A stretch of 24,248 nt of DNA, from assembly GCA_004335835.1 (NCBI GenBank), contig RWJK01001981.1, forward strand, positions 1 to 24,248, read 5' to 3'. The notes under the pieces were generated by a model, which was given only the letters and a program-made list of their open reading frames with translations, was not told the DNA's origin and searched no databases. The stretch comes from Scenedesmus sp. ARA3. Its lineage: Eukaryota; Chlorophyta; Chlorophyceae; Sphaeropleales; Scenedesmaceae. The position numbers and the translations under genes were made by a program. This document shows, one piece after another, positions 8,883-18,861 of the stretch (position 1 is the stretch's first letter; each line of letters begins with the position of its first letter).

Positions 8883-10892
8883 CTATGTTGAAACGCGCGC
8901 ACGCTTGTTGCTGGCGCGCTGGCCACCACGCGCGCTGCCACCACCACCACCAGCAGCAGCAGCCGGCGAGGGCGTGCTCTGGCCCTGCCTGTGCGGCATC
9001 ATGCAGTCTGCAGCCGGCACCAGCTGCTTCATGATGTGCCAGTCCTGCATGTTCAGGCTCATCATGAACTGCTGCGCGCGCAGGCCCTGCTGCTGCGCGG
9101 CGTGCTTCTCAGCCTCGCTCACGGGCTGCACCAGCAGGCCGGCCTCCGTGTCCGCCAGCAGCCGTACAAACTGGTCGCGCACCTACAAGTTGGTGTGAGG
9201 GGTGGGAAGTGACATGTGGTGGACAGGACAATGCCAGGAAAGGCTTGTCAGCAGAGCGTCTGAGAAGGATATAGAATACATTCAGACATAGTACGAGGAG
9301 CATGCGATGAGTCATGGTGCCTTCGTGGATCATTGCATGGCATGTGTCAGACAACGGTCAACCGCAGCAGCAGCAGCACCCAGCGCAGCCCTGCACACCA
9401 CAGCGAGCAGCTCACCAAGAACGACAGCGTGAAGATGTTCTCCACTGTCTGCGCAAAGCTGCTGTGGTTGCACACGAGGTGCGTGAGCCGCACGCGCGTG
9501 CCCGGCGCCAGGCGCTTGAGCTGCCGCCACATGTTCTCCATGTTGCGGTCCGTCTCCTGCTTCTCCTCCTCGTGGATGTCTGCCAGCTCATCAGGGCGCA
9601 CCAGTGCCTCTGCAGCGGTGCGCTTGGCCTGGCGCACGATGGGCTTGCGCGCCTTGGCCTGCAGGAAACGGACACAGAAGGAGAAGATAAAGGAGAATGA
9701 GCAACAGCAGCAGCAGGTGCAGGAATGGGAGGAGAGAGGTGCAGCAGGTGGGTTGATGTGTTGAGGCACAGCATGATGAAGCCACCCAGTGCTTGCAGGA
9801 AAGGTGGTTCAGCAGGCACCACATGCCACAGAGCACACAGGGAGCAGCAGGCACAACGGAGCGATGAGTCGTGCAGCCTGACGTGACTGGGCTCACCTCG
9901 GCTGACAGTGGTCCGAGCATGCAGTTGATGCCAGGCGCTGCCTTGTGTATCAGGCTGGCCTCTGCACCTAGTGCTGCCCAGTCAAAGGCTGCTAGGGGTG
10001 GCAGCCCTGTCGCCATCAGGGGGTCTGTGATGAAGCGCTGGCGCAGCGCCCTGATGAGGTCAGCTGGGGTGCGGCCCTGCAGAGCAGGCAGCAGACAGCA
10101 GCAGGAACATGGCAGTGAGCAAGGTCTTGTGGCTGAGTACGCACTGGCTGTGGCCAACTTTGCGGTATAATATGCCGAAGCAGTGTATGATGCGCTTTGC
10201 AAGGTGTGAATGGGGCAGGAACCTCTTGCAGGAAAGGGCGGTTGCATGTCAACAACGGCAGTTGCCGTGAGCTGTGGTAGAAACAGGAGCTGCACGACAT
10301 TCACCTTCACCCAGTGGTGGAATGAAGCAACACATGTATACTTTTCAATGCAAGATCTCGGGCATTCCTCACCTTGTTGGCTGCCTGGCCCCGCCGGATC
10401 ATGTTGAGGCTGCATTCTGTCAGCTGCGCAAACACCTCCGCATCTACTGCGTGCTCACGCGGCCGATCAACTGCAGAGCATGAAAGGCAGCATGCAAGCA
10501 TGGGGTGAGAACATACTTAAGGAAGAAATGTTGTGTAACATACTGCTACAACAGCAGGTGCAGAGATGGCTGCATGCTTGAGCATCCTGATGTTTGCTGC
10601 TGCGGTCAACAACGCACCCTTCTTGTGCAGGTCCTCCAGCTGGGTGAGCTTGGCGCGCAGCTCATCCCCTCCATTGAGTATAAGATTCTCCTTCCCAGCT
10701 GCAAGAAAGACACGCGAACCGTTGGTTGCCGCGTTGTTGAGCACAGCATGCAGTGCGCCTGTCGTTGTTACGCAAGCTCGCGTGCTCACCTATGGTTGCT
10801 GAATGCAGGCTCCTGTACTCAGCACGCAAAACCCTCCGTTCTGCGAGGCTTTGCTGAAATTCTCTCAGCGGAGCAGCACCTCCAGCGCCCAT
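8883..10892 (-). CDS. NSE4: NSE4, kleisin subunit of the SMC5/6 complex
   Basis: Six exons join in phase: 10892-10790, 10698-10618, 10470-10373, 10076-9897, 9658-9416 and 9182-8883. They encode 334 residues. Donors are GTGAGC, GTGCGT, GTGAGG, GTGAGC and GTGAGC, and every acceptor ends in AG. The N-terminus holds the RVLRAEYRSLHS helix. It is followed by LEDLHKKV.RPREHAVDAEVFAQL (about 55-78), the family's 'LH..V..PREQ..DAE' signature that contacts SMC5/NSE3. Residues 95-154 begin with the TPADLI helix and include the FDWAALG segment. The C-terminal winged-helix signature NHSSFAQTVENIFTLSFLV is at 218-236. The tail is G/A/S-rich and ends with the basic NKRARVST. As a kleisin, the protein should bridge the SMC5 and SMC6 heads in the nucleus for recombination repair (family knowledge). 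ATG 10892 is the first methionine in the open frame. The gene is divergent from the F-box/LRR gene, with about 500 bases between starts. Confidence 0.88.
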
Positions 10893-11391
10893 GTCTGCTT
10901 TTGTATAGTTTATGTGGAAGTATGTGGTCACTGGGCTTTGTGCCCTACGTAATGATAAATACAAAGTATACAACTGTACAACAAAATGGGAATCTGCGCG
11001 GCCTAACGCCTTGAGTTCATTGATGAAGCTCAACAACGAAGCCAACGAGGTGTGCCGTCAGAGAGCGGGAAACCATAACATGTGAGTAGGCAGCCTTCAG
11101 AGGACAAAAGGTAGCTGAATACATTTGGATACAGGCGCTGGGCAGCGGAGGAGGTGAACCGAAAGTAACCAGGTCCAGGCAGGGGTGAACGCGAGGGTTT
11201 GCTCTCGGCTCGTTTTGAGCTTGCAGGAACGCCCACAAACCAGGCCGTTTGTACTGCTAGTGAACGGGGCGCTTAAAAGGCATTGATCTAGCATGTCGAC
11301 GCTATATCTTTCTGATAGTGGGGATCACCGTCAGCAGCCCAGCAGAGGCGAGTAGGACTCTGTCGTGTGTGCTGAAATAGATTGAGTACTC
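10893..11391. promoter_or_regulatory. Divergent upstream region shared by NSE4 and the F-box/LRR gene
   Basis: The interval is open in some frames, but none shows a conserved domain. The frame of NSE4 exon 1 continues open upstream to about 11045 without another ATG. No TATA box or known element was recognised at a plausible distance. Bidirectional promoter activity is inferred from the head-to-head arrangement. Confidence 0.35.
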
Positions 11392-14300
11392 ATGTGGTCC
11401 GTACGTTTGCCTTGGACAGGGCAGCAGCAGGCCGGAGACGCTGGCGACGCATTTGCTGTGCTCAAAGTACACACAGTTCGTAGCAGTGGGGTGGCGGACA
11501 CCCCGTTGAAGCTTAGCAATGTCAAGAGGCTAGTGAAGCTGCTGTCTGCCGTCGGGGGTGGCAGCGACAGCAATGGCAAGTACTACCCTCTGGGCAGCGA
11601 TGACCCGAGCGCACCCAGCCGGAGACCAGCAGGACCATTGTCATGGACACGTGCGACTGCTGAAGCCAAAAATAGCGGCGTTAAAGCACCTGCGTGGCTG
11701 CCAGCAGCCCGCACGGCCAACACAAAGCATTCGCGCGCTCTTCAGCAAGCCTCCAAGCAGGTGAGGCAGGTTGTCAAGCGACAGCAGGCTTTGGGATAAT
11801 GCATGTTGATACCTTTGAGCTATTTACGGCGCTGCATCGTCGTACTAGCTGTGTCGGCGCAGATCGGCGGTTTTCAAAGCTCCAACTGAAGGCTGGTTGC
11901 AGACAGGGCTCGCATCTGTCCCACATCTCATGCAAATGCCCTTCCTTACGTTACCAGTACAGTAAAATTAACTCCACAAATACATGTGGCGCATCTGCTG
12001 AGCAGTATCAGCCAGGCCAGCATTGTAGTTGCTGCACGCAGGCTACAAAACTCAGGGCCTTGATGCTACTCAGCTTGCAGGCTGGGCAAGCATACGCGTG
12101 CAAGGCTTCTTGGAAAAATAACTGTGGCAGTTCAAAGTATATCGTGTTCAGCATGCGATCCAGCTTGCAGCTTGCTGACCTGCTGCACCGCCCTCTACTG
12201 TTCTCCTTGCTGCTGTCAACAGAGCATCCAGGCGGGCACATGTGCTGAGAAGCTAGTGGCGCATGTGCAGCTGTCAGACCTCCCGCCAGCAGCAGCATGC
12301 TTGGTCTACCAGCGGCTGGGCAGAAGCGCACGGCGGGCCCTGCTGCTGTCAAGCAAGGAGGTGAGCAGGGCGACCTGCATGGCAGCGCAGTGGCAGGGTT
12401 GATGCATCAAGCATATGCTTGACATGGGCAGGTGTGGCCTGCTTGTGAATTGTTGTTGCTCCACGCAAGGCTTTATATAAGCACAAGCTGAGGTTTGCGT
12501 TTCAGGATGGCGCTGAGCAGCAGCAGCAGCAGCAGCAGCAGAGCTGGGCCAGAGGACAACAAGCGCGTGGCAGCTGCACCATGCATACCTGTACACACCC
12601 GGCGAGCACGCGACACCATCACCCGCTACTGTTGCTGCTGCATGCAGCCAATGAATGCACACACGCCATTCACCTCGCATCTGAAACCCTTACCACACCT
12701 TGCCACGTGTATGTCTTTCACCATGTATCCTGCAGGTACGCGCGCTGTTCTGCTGCGCCGTGCGCGTGCTGCACCTCAGCGCCTCAGACCTCAAGCGCTG
12801 CGGTGTGCAGCAGCTCTCCTGCCTGCCGCAGCTCTTCCCTGACCTCAGCGAGCTGCACCTGCAGCTAGGCAGCGACACAGACCTGCTGCTGGCACTGCGG
12901 CAGCTCACACGCTCCAGCAGCAGCAGCCACATCAGCAGCACCAGCAGCAGCAGCAGGAGGCAGCTGCGGCACCTGCGGGCGTTCTCGCTGGACAGCCGCC
13001 TGCGTGGTGATGCTTTCCAGGCGCTGTGCAAGTTCCTCATGCAGCAGCCAGGGCTGGCGAAGCTGCTGCTGCCGCACCAGCGCTGCAGCGCACCCAACGA
13101 CCAGCGCATGCTTGCAGGACTGCTGGAAAGCCTGCCAGGCCTTACACAGCTGGATCTGGGATACAGCGCGACGTCAGGCGGCAGCAGCAGCGGCAGCAGC
13201 AGGGCGGGCAGGATCAGCGACAGCAGCACCAGCAGCAGGGCGGGCAGGATCAGCGACAGCAGCACGGGCAGCGGCAGCAGCAACGGCGGCACGCCCAAGT
13301 TTGCGGCCTCGTCAGCAGCGTACGCTGGTAATGCAGCAGGGCAGCCGCCGTCTGCCAGCAACGCTATCTGCTCCAGCGTGTTCCGCCGCATTTTACGGCT
13401 GCAGGACTTGCGGGTGCTCAGCTGCAATGCCAGCAGCATACCAGATGGACAATTGGAAGCACTATCCTGCCTGCGTAGCTTGCAGGAGCTGCGTATCAGT
13501 GCAGCAGGCAGTGGCACAGGGCTTGCTGCAGCGCTGCAGGGCTTGAGCAGGCTGAGCAGCTTAGAGTTGCAGCACCCGAGTGTATGTGGGGAGCTGAGGG
13601 GCAGCGTTGGGGGCCTGCAGCAGCTGCAGGTGCTGGCGCTGGGGCTGTGCCCCAAGCTGACAGATGGCATCATGCCTGAGGTGGGTGCTGCCGCTGCTGC
13701 TGCTTCGGCGGCTGCTGCTGCTTGATTTTGACTGCTTGGATGGTATGTTCCAGCTGAATTTGTTTTGGCCATCTGCATAGATCTTCTGCAGCTGCTTGCG
13801 CACCACATGGCGTGCCTTGCCTGCCAATCAGGTGGCAACCGAAGCACAGTGTGTTGCTGCGTGGTGCGCCTAGCTCATGCGCAGCGCATGCCGCTTCTCC
13901 CTGTCCTGCTCTCCCTGAAAGTGCCCCCTGCCTTCTCGCCCCTGCCTGCCTGCAACTTGTATTGCTGCCTCTGCAGGTGGCGCAGCTGCGGCAGCTGGAG
14001 AAGCTCACGCTGCCCTTCCCACTGGCAGCGCCCCACCTGCGGCTGCTGTCACGCCTGCCAAACCTACAAGAGCTCTACAGCTGGCGCGAGATCGAGCTAG
14101 ACGTGCTGGGGCCTGCACACGAGCCGCTGCTGCGCGTTACGCGCCTAGTTGCAGGCAGCATCAACGGCCACGGCAAGAGCCTCGCGGCGTGGTTCCCAGC
14201 CCTTGAAACGCTGTGCCTGAAGCACTGCAGTGATTTGGCGGCGCTGTCGCTGCGCGGCTGCGTGGGCTTGCAGGAGCTGCTTGCAGGAGAGTGCGGCGGG

Positions 14301-15093
14301 CTGAGTGACGAGGGCTTTGCGTGCCTGCGGGGCTTGAGGGCGCTGCAGCGGCTGCAGGTGGAGGCGGCGAGCCAGGTGAGCCGGCGGTGAATGAGCGAGG
14401 CGCATGCAAGGCGATAATGCTGAGTGCTTGTTTCTGCCGCGTGCACAGCGCTGATGTCATGTTGCGTGTAGTTAGTTTACGTCAGCAGAGTGTGCCAAGT
14501 TGCGCCAGCTACTGAGGCGCGGGCGCCGAGGGGGATCTATAAAAGTACAGCACGCCAGCAAAGCACACACAGGCAGCTTTTTCAGCTCAAACTTTGCGCT
14601 GATTTGGAGAGTCTTGGCTGCTGTCTTGCGCCGCTCGCGCCCTACAGCCCCCTCACGCTTCTCCTGTGCTGCTGCGTGCACCCGCTGCCTCCCACTGCTT
14701 CTGTGTGTGCTGCTGCAGCTCACCGACGCTGCCTTCTCTGCCGTCTTCAGCGGAACCATGCCAGCCCTGCAGCAAGTCAACCTTGCAGGCTGCCCCGGCA
14801 TATCTGATACAGCTCTGCAGCTGCTCACTGCTAGCTGCCGTCGCCTGAGCAGCGTTAGCATCAGCAGCTGCCGGCAGCTGTCCGACAAAACCTTGAAGCG
14901 GCTGGCCCATTGTGAGCGGCTGGGCTGCGTGGTGCTGAAAGGCTGCAGGGGCTTCTCTGCAGAGGGCGTCGCTGCGCTGGCTGCTGCGCCGCAGATGAAG
15001 CAAGTCAGTGTGAACGGCTGCATGGGCGTGCGCAGCAGCTTGTGTAAAGGTTACAGGCCAGGGGTGAAGGTGCGGGTGGAGGATAGGCTGTAG
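11392..15093 (+). CDS. F-box-like / cysteine-containing leucine-rich-repeat protein (AMN1/FBXL type)
   Basis: Exons 11392-11760, 12223-12360, 12736-13680, 13977-14375 and 14719-15093 all join in phase 0 and give 741 residues. Donors are GTGAGG, GTGAGC, GTGGGT and GTGAGC, and acceptors end in CAG or ACAG. Residues about 134-180 (starting LSDLPPAAACLVYQRL) resemble an F-box, ending in the usual run into the first LRR. LRRs of about 26 residues follow. The last exon has the cleanest set: LQQVNLAGCPGISDTALQLL, LSSVSISSCRQLSDKTLKRL, LGCVVLKGCRGFSAEGVAAL. This Cys-containing LRR type is found in SCF ubiquitin-ligase adaptors and AMN1 (family knowledge). A Ser/Gly-rich insert occupies about 317-355. 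Exon 1 (123 residues, no known domain) is attached only because its donor phase matches. It could instead be a separate intronless gene of 135 residues ending at 11799. The target is unknown. Confidence 0.75.
13195..13266 (+). repeat. Two tandem 36-bp units inside the LRR gene, coding for a Ser-rich insert
   Basis: Units 13195-13230 and 13231-13266 differ only at their last base. Each encodes the 12 residues SSRAGRISDSST. They sit between LRRs in exon 3, flanked by further AGC/GGC serine-glycine codons, so they lengthen a surface loop without breaking the frame. Confidence 0.9.
14538..14545 (+). promoter_or_regulatory. TATAAAAG motif within intron 4 of the LRR gene
   Basis: It is a textbook TATA sequence inside the intron before the last exon. 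The frame of exon 5 is open through the last 218 bases of the intron (from 14500), and the first ATG is at 14758. An internal promoter could therefore give a short LRR-only protein, but equally the motif may be chance. Confidence 0.2.
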
Positions 15094-17588
15094 GGTGCTG
15101 TTGTGTGTTTGCGGATGGGGTGTCTGTTGGTTGGAACAGCCATGACACGAGCAGCGCTGCTATCAGCGCGGCTGTGCGAGCCAGCAGATGTACGCAAGTG
15201 AGTGTGATGCGCAGGGTGCGAGTGGGAACAAAAACTGTCACAAAAACTCCTCTGGCCGTGCTGTGCGCACGTGCTGTGTCGTACATGCATTGTGTGCAGT
15301 GTCTCTCAGGCGTGTATGGCATTCCTGATGTCCCATCTACTCGTCATACCTGCTGCATCTGCAGCAGCTGGCTTGGCTGCTTCCAGCCGTCTGAGGGCTG
15401 GCATCTGGAGGTGCTTGTTGATGTTGGTGGTGGTTGATTTGCGCATAGGGTTGATTCAGTGCTGTACACAAATGCAGGGGAGTACCTCTGCTGAGATTGT
15501 TTGCAGCTGCTTTAACAGTGCAGGAGTCGCATGTGGCCTGCTGACCTGATTGACAGCAGGGCAAGGTGTGGCATGTGCCCCTGCTGTTCACGTTGCGTTG
15601 GCAGGCTCTGCTTTTCATATTTGCATCACGGCAGGATGCAAGCACAACCCATGTTTGATTGGATGACTAGGATGCATTGCCGGGGTGCTGCCTTATGTGG
15701 GAGTTGCTGTGCTGCTGCTATGCACACATCCAGATGACACGGCACACTGCTGCTCAAGTGATCCATGTGTTATGCGGGCACGTTGACCTTTTGACAACTG
15801 TGATCCCCAGGTGTGGCAACAGCTTCGAACTGCTGCACAGCCTGTGTGACAAAAGCCTGGTTCTTCCTGGCTCAATTTTGACCCTGTTGACCATTTGATT
15901 AGAAGAGTTGCAATAGGTTGGTAGCAGCACTTGCATTGTTGTTGTAGCCCTGACGTTGCTGTAGCTGTACTGCTGGTTGCAAAGCCAAGCTGTTGGCTTG
16001 GGCAACCGCTGACTGCCTGGAAACTCTGCCGCAGAACACATTTTAGAATAAGCCAATGGTTGCACGCAGGTGTGACGTGGCACAGCCTGTTGACTATAAT
16101 CACATGTTGATCTTAGTTCTTGACCCAAACATTGTCATGTGATGTACCTCTGCTGGAGTTTTGACCATCGAAGTTTAGCGTTTCATTTGATTTCATGGTG
16201 GCAAAGGCTGGCACCAGGAAGCAGCCGCGTCTTGCTTGGTCTGGCTTTGCAGTTTTGCATCATACACGGCATGAAAAGCCCGATTCACCCCCTAGGCCTG
16301 CTGCTGTTTGCAGCTGTGGTGTGTCGTGTTGCCTTTGTGCTTGCTTGGTGTATGATCTGGAGGGACCCCGCAACTGTGACTCATGTGGTGCATTGCACTG
16401 GCACAGCGCCCGCTGTTATGTGGTCAAGGTTGATGTTACATGGTGTGCTGCGGCTGCTGCTATTTGCAGTGTGTAGCTAGCTGCTAGCAAGCACAGCTGC
16501 TTGTCATGGCTGACTATACTTCTAGGTTTGAAAGAAATTATATGCGCTGTGTGCCCTGCGGGTTCTTGCGGCGCGATGCGTGACTGCTGGCCTTTTTGGC
16601 CTGTTGCGCGCTTCACGGTCACTGTACATGCCGTACCAGGGCTGTCTTTCGGTGATCTCCTGGTAGTGTCCTGGTTTGCTTGCCAGCGTTGGAGCACTGT
16701 ACTTGCTGTGTGTCCGGCTCTGCAAAAAAGCAATATGCTCATGACAGGTGGCATGCAGGGGAGGGTTCCCGTGTGGAGTCCTGCATGATGCCACAGCCAG
16801 GCCACCTGTTTTGTCCACTGTGTGTTGCCGTGACCTGCCTTTGGGCTGTGGCTGCGCTTGATGTAGAGGAAAGTAGCCATGCACTGCCAGGCTGTATACT
16901 GCGCTGTGTGGGTACATGCACAGCATATCGACCCTGCAGCCGATGCTGCGGTTTGGTGTGGCTGCATTTTCAAACAGACAGTAGCCTAGTCAGTTGGTGT
17001 CCAGGCTGCATACGCATGCTCCCCAGCATGTGGCAGTCAAGTGTTGTTTGCGTCTGGTATGTTATAATGCATCTCATGCACCACTCTCCTGTCCCCACAC
17101 CACTCTTGCAGTCTAGTGTCGGGTGGATTGTGTGCGGTTGTACCCTTTTTGTCCTGGGGGTTTGCAGGCTGTGTCTTCATCGTCGTATGATACCAGCTGA
17201 AAACTCTCTACCGGCTGCCCAGCTGTTGCGCCGAGCCGTGTGCTTGGCGCGTAGCTGCGGCAGTCAAGTGTTCTGACAGCATCACAAAAGCAGTGCTGTG
17301 GTGCATTGCTGCCCACATCACAGCTGCCAGCTGCGCGCTGCTGCTGCAGAAGCCAGCATGCCAGCTGGCTTACATGTTGTTGCCTCGTTTGCGTGGCCGT
17401 GCTTTTTCCGTGCACCGGCTCGTGGGTTGTCCTGTGGTGTTACCGGGCTGGCAGTGCATGTCAATGCGCATGCTACAGCAATGCACGCAAGAAGAGCTGC
17501 AAAGCGCTTGCATCCTGTGTCTGTACCCTGATCTTGCTTGCTGCACCAGCGTTGCAGCAGCTGCACCGCCTGTGTCAAAGTATGTTTG

Positions 17589-17642
17589 GAAGTGTGGGTG
17601 GTTCATGAAGTGTGGGTGGTTCATGAAGTGTGGGTGGTTCAT
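17589..17642 (+). repeat. Three identical tandem copies of an 18-bp unit
   Basis: The unit GAAGTGTGGGTGGTTCAT occurs three times at 17589, 17607 and 17625, followed by GAAG of a fourth. It lies in the long convergent gap. Being a multiple of three, it keeps frames open but sits in no recognised gene. Confidence 0.95.
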
Positions 17643-18113
17643 GAAGCTCGTGCTGCACAGCGCATGCGGTGCGGCATCTCAGGATACCGCAGTCGCATGC
17701 AGCTGCTGTCTCCTATGCACTTCTTGACACAGCAGCCGTGGAACTGTGCTGGGTGCCAGTACTGCTGAGCTTGCTTGCCTTGGGCATGCTGTGAGAGGCC
17801 TGTGTGTCAAGAGTGTACATCTGCCCTGCTACACAGGCCTTGGTTGAAGCCTGCATGCATGCAGCCAGCCAGCAGCTGCTGCTGGGCTGCAATGGCTTGT
17901 AGGCGCCGGTGATTCGAAGCTCCTTGGAAGCTTGACTAGCAGTTTTGGCCACCTGGGCTCACCACGTGATTGCTAGCCCTGTAGCATCTTAGAAAAGCTG
18001 AATCTGTTGACTGGCATCCACCGGCATCAATCACAGTAGGGCGGGTGCTCGGCGGCGGTGGCTCGACTGCTTTTGGGCAATTGCTTTGCCCTTGATGCTG
18101 GAAGCAGGGTGGC

Positions 18114-18118
18114 TGTAA
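18114..18118 (+). terminator. Putative polyadenylation signal TGTAA, plus strand
   Basis: It is the first TGTAA after the LRR stop at 15093, about 3 kb away. Its use would imply an unusually long 3' UTR. A nearer, non-canonical signal is equally possible. Confidence 0.25.
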
Positions 18119-18589
18119 AAGGCACCCTGGATATGGCCATTTTGCGAGCAGCACAGCATGGCTGTCGCTGTTGGCCGCATTGTGTTGTCATTAGCTGGCA
18201 TGATGTTTGAGCTGGGCTGCACAACCATGACCCAGTCACCGTGCATCTAGTAGGTCCTATTGGTATTGTACACCGCTGGTGTGCTGTTGCTCGCAGGTGC
18301 TGTTGGTTGAAGGTGCACGCGCTGCGCTTGGTGTGCTGTATGGCGTCATTGCCGCGGCTTAACTGGTGGTATGATGACGACATGTATGTTGCTATCATAT
18401 GGCGTGTGCAGCTGAGTAGAGGTGTGTGCGGAGCTCGCATGGCTGCAGCCAGCCACCGGCGGTTCTTTCCTTTTTTGGCGCCACTGTCGGACAGAAAGCT
18501 TGCCGAACAAAAAAGATGTAACCTGCACATCTTGCTCCGTTGGGTCTGATCCAGGAATGGTTCTTACCATCAGCATGTCTCCATCAAAG

Positions 18590-18594
18590 TTACA
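18590..18594 (-). terminator. Putative polyadenylation signal TGTAA, minus strand
   Basis: Plus-strand ttaca lies about 270 bases beyond the stop of the minus-strand gene ending at 18862, a normal distance for an algal 3' UTR. Confidence 0.4.
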
Positions 18595-18861
18595 GCAATT
18601 GCTAGCACATTGCAACACAACACGTTCAGCACCACACCGCACTGAAGCAGTAGAAGCAGGGCTCCATTAGGGCATGCCAATGTGCTGCAACTTGCAGTAC
18701 CTGAAGTGCCAGCTGCATGCCAGCGATGCTGCAGCCGCTGCGCCAAGCCACGCTGTGCCAGAAACCGCAGCAGCTGCGTTACGTCAGTCCGCCATAGTCC
18801 ACATCAACTAGAACTGGTGCCCACACAGACAGTCCAGCGCTGCTAGCACCAAACAGTGCGC

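Larger units (their letters stand above)
15094..18861. other. Convergent 3.8-kb gap with no supportable gene; probable long 3' UTRs
   Basis: The plus strand is T/G-rich for most of the interval. This is the same skew as behind the hydroxylase gene and suggests transcription from the LRR gene far downstream. The first plus-strand TGTAA after the LRR stop is at 18114-18118. The first minus-strand one after the gene on the right is at 18590-18594. ORFs of up to 198 codons (for example 16680-17276 plus and 16416-16973 minus) overlap each other and carry no motif, so they were not annotated. Confidence 0.4.

Noticed and set aside
9314..9770. Long plus-strand and alternative minus-strand ORFs across 9.3-9.8 kb
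   Set aside because: They are shadows of NSE4 exon 5, which alone carries conserved motifs.
12470..12735. Possible extra exon in the LRR gene after acceptor TTTCAG at about 12505, with a Gln or Ser run from CAG repeats
   Set aside because: The direct join of 12360 to 12736 keeps the F-box-to-LRR transition compact and in phase. The extra exon would insert a long His/Thr-rich stretch with no counterpart in the family.
16416..17276. Overlapping ORFs of 185-198 codons on both strands
   Set aside because: They overlap each other, are very rich in Cys, His, Trp and Gln without motif spacing, and lack splice partners. They are best explained as stop-poor UTR sequence.
17885..17920. Sequence GATTCGAAGCTCC resembling a tRNA B box / T-loop
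   Set aside because: The would-be A box is too close and no cloverleaf or acceptor stem can be drawn.
18241..18300. Peptide VHLVGPIGIV resembling the LHLVGPMAF motif of the TrmL gene in this window
   Set aside because: The similarity covers fewer than ten residues. Nothing before or after matches a SpoU methyltransferase, and no NTGNIAR motif is present.
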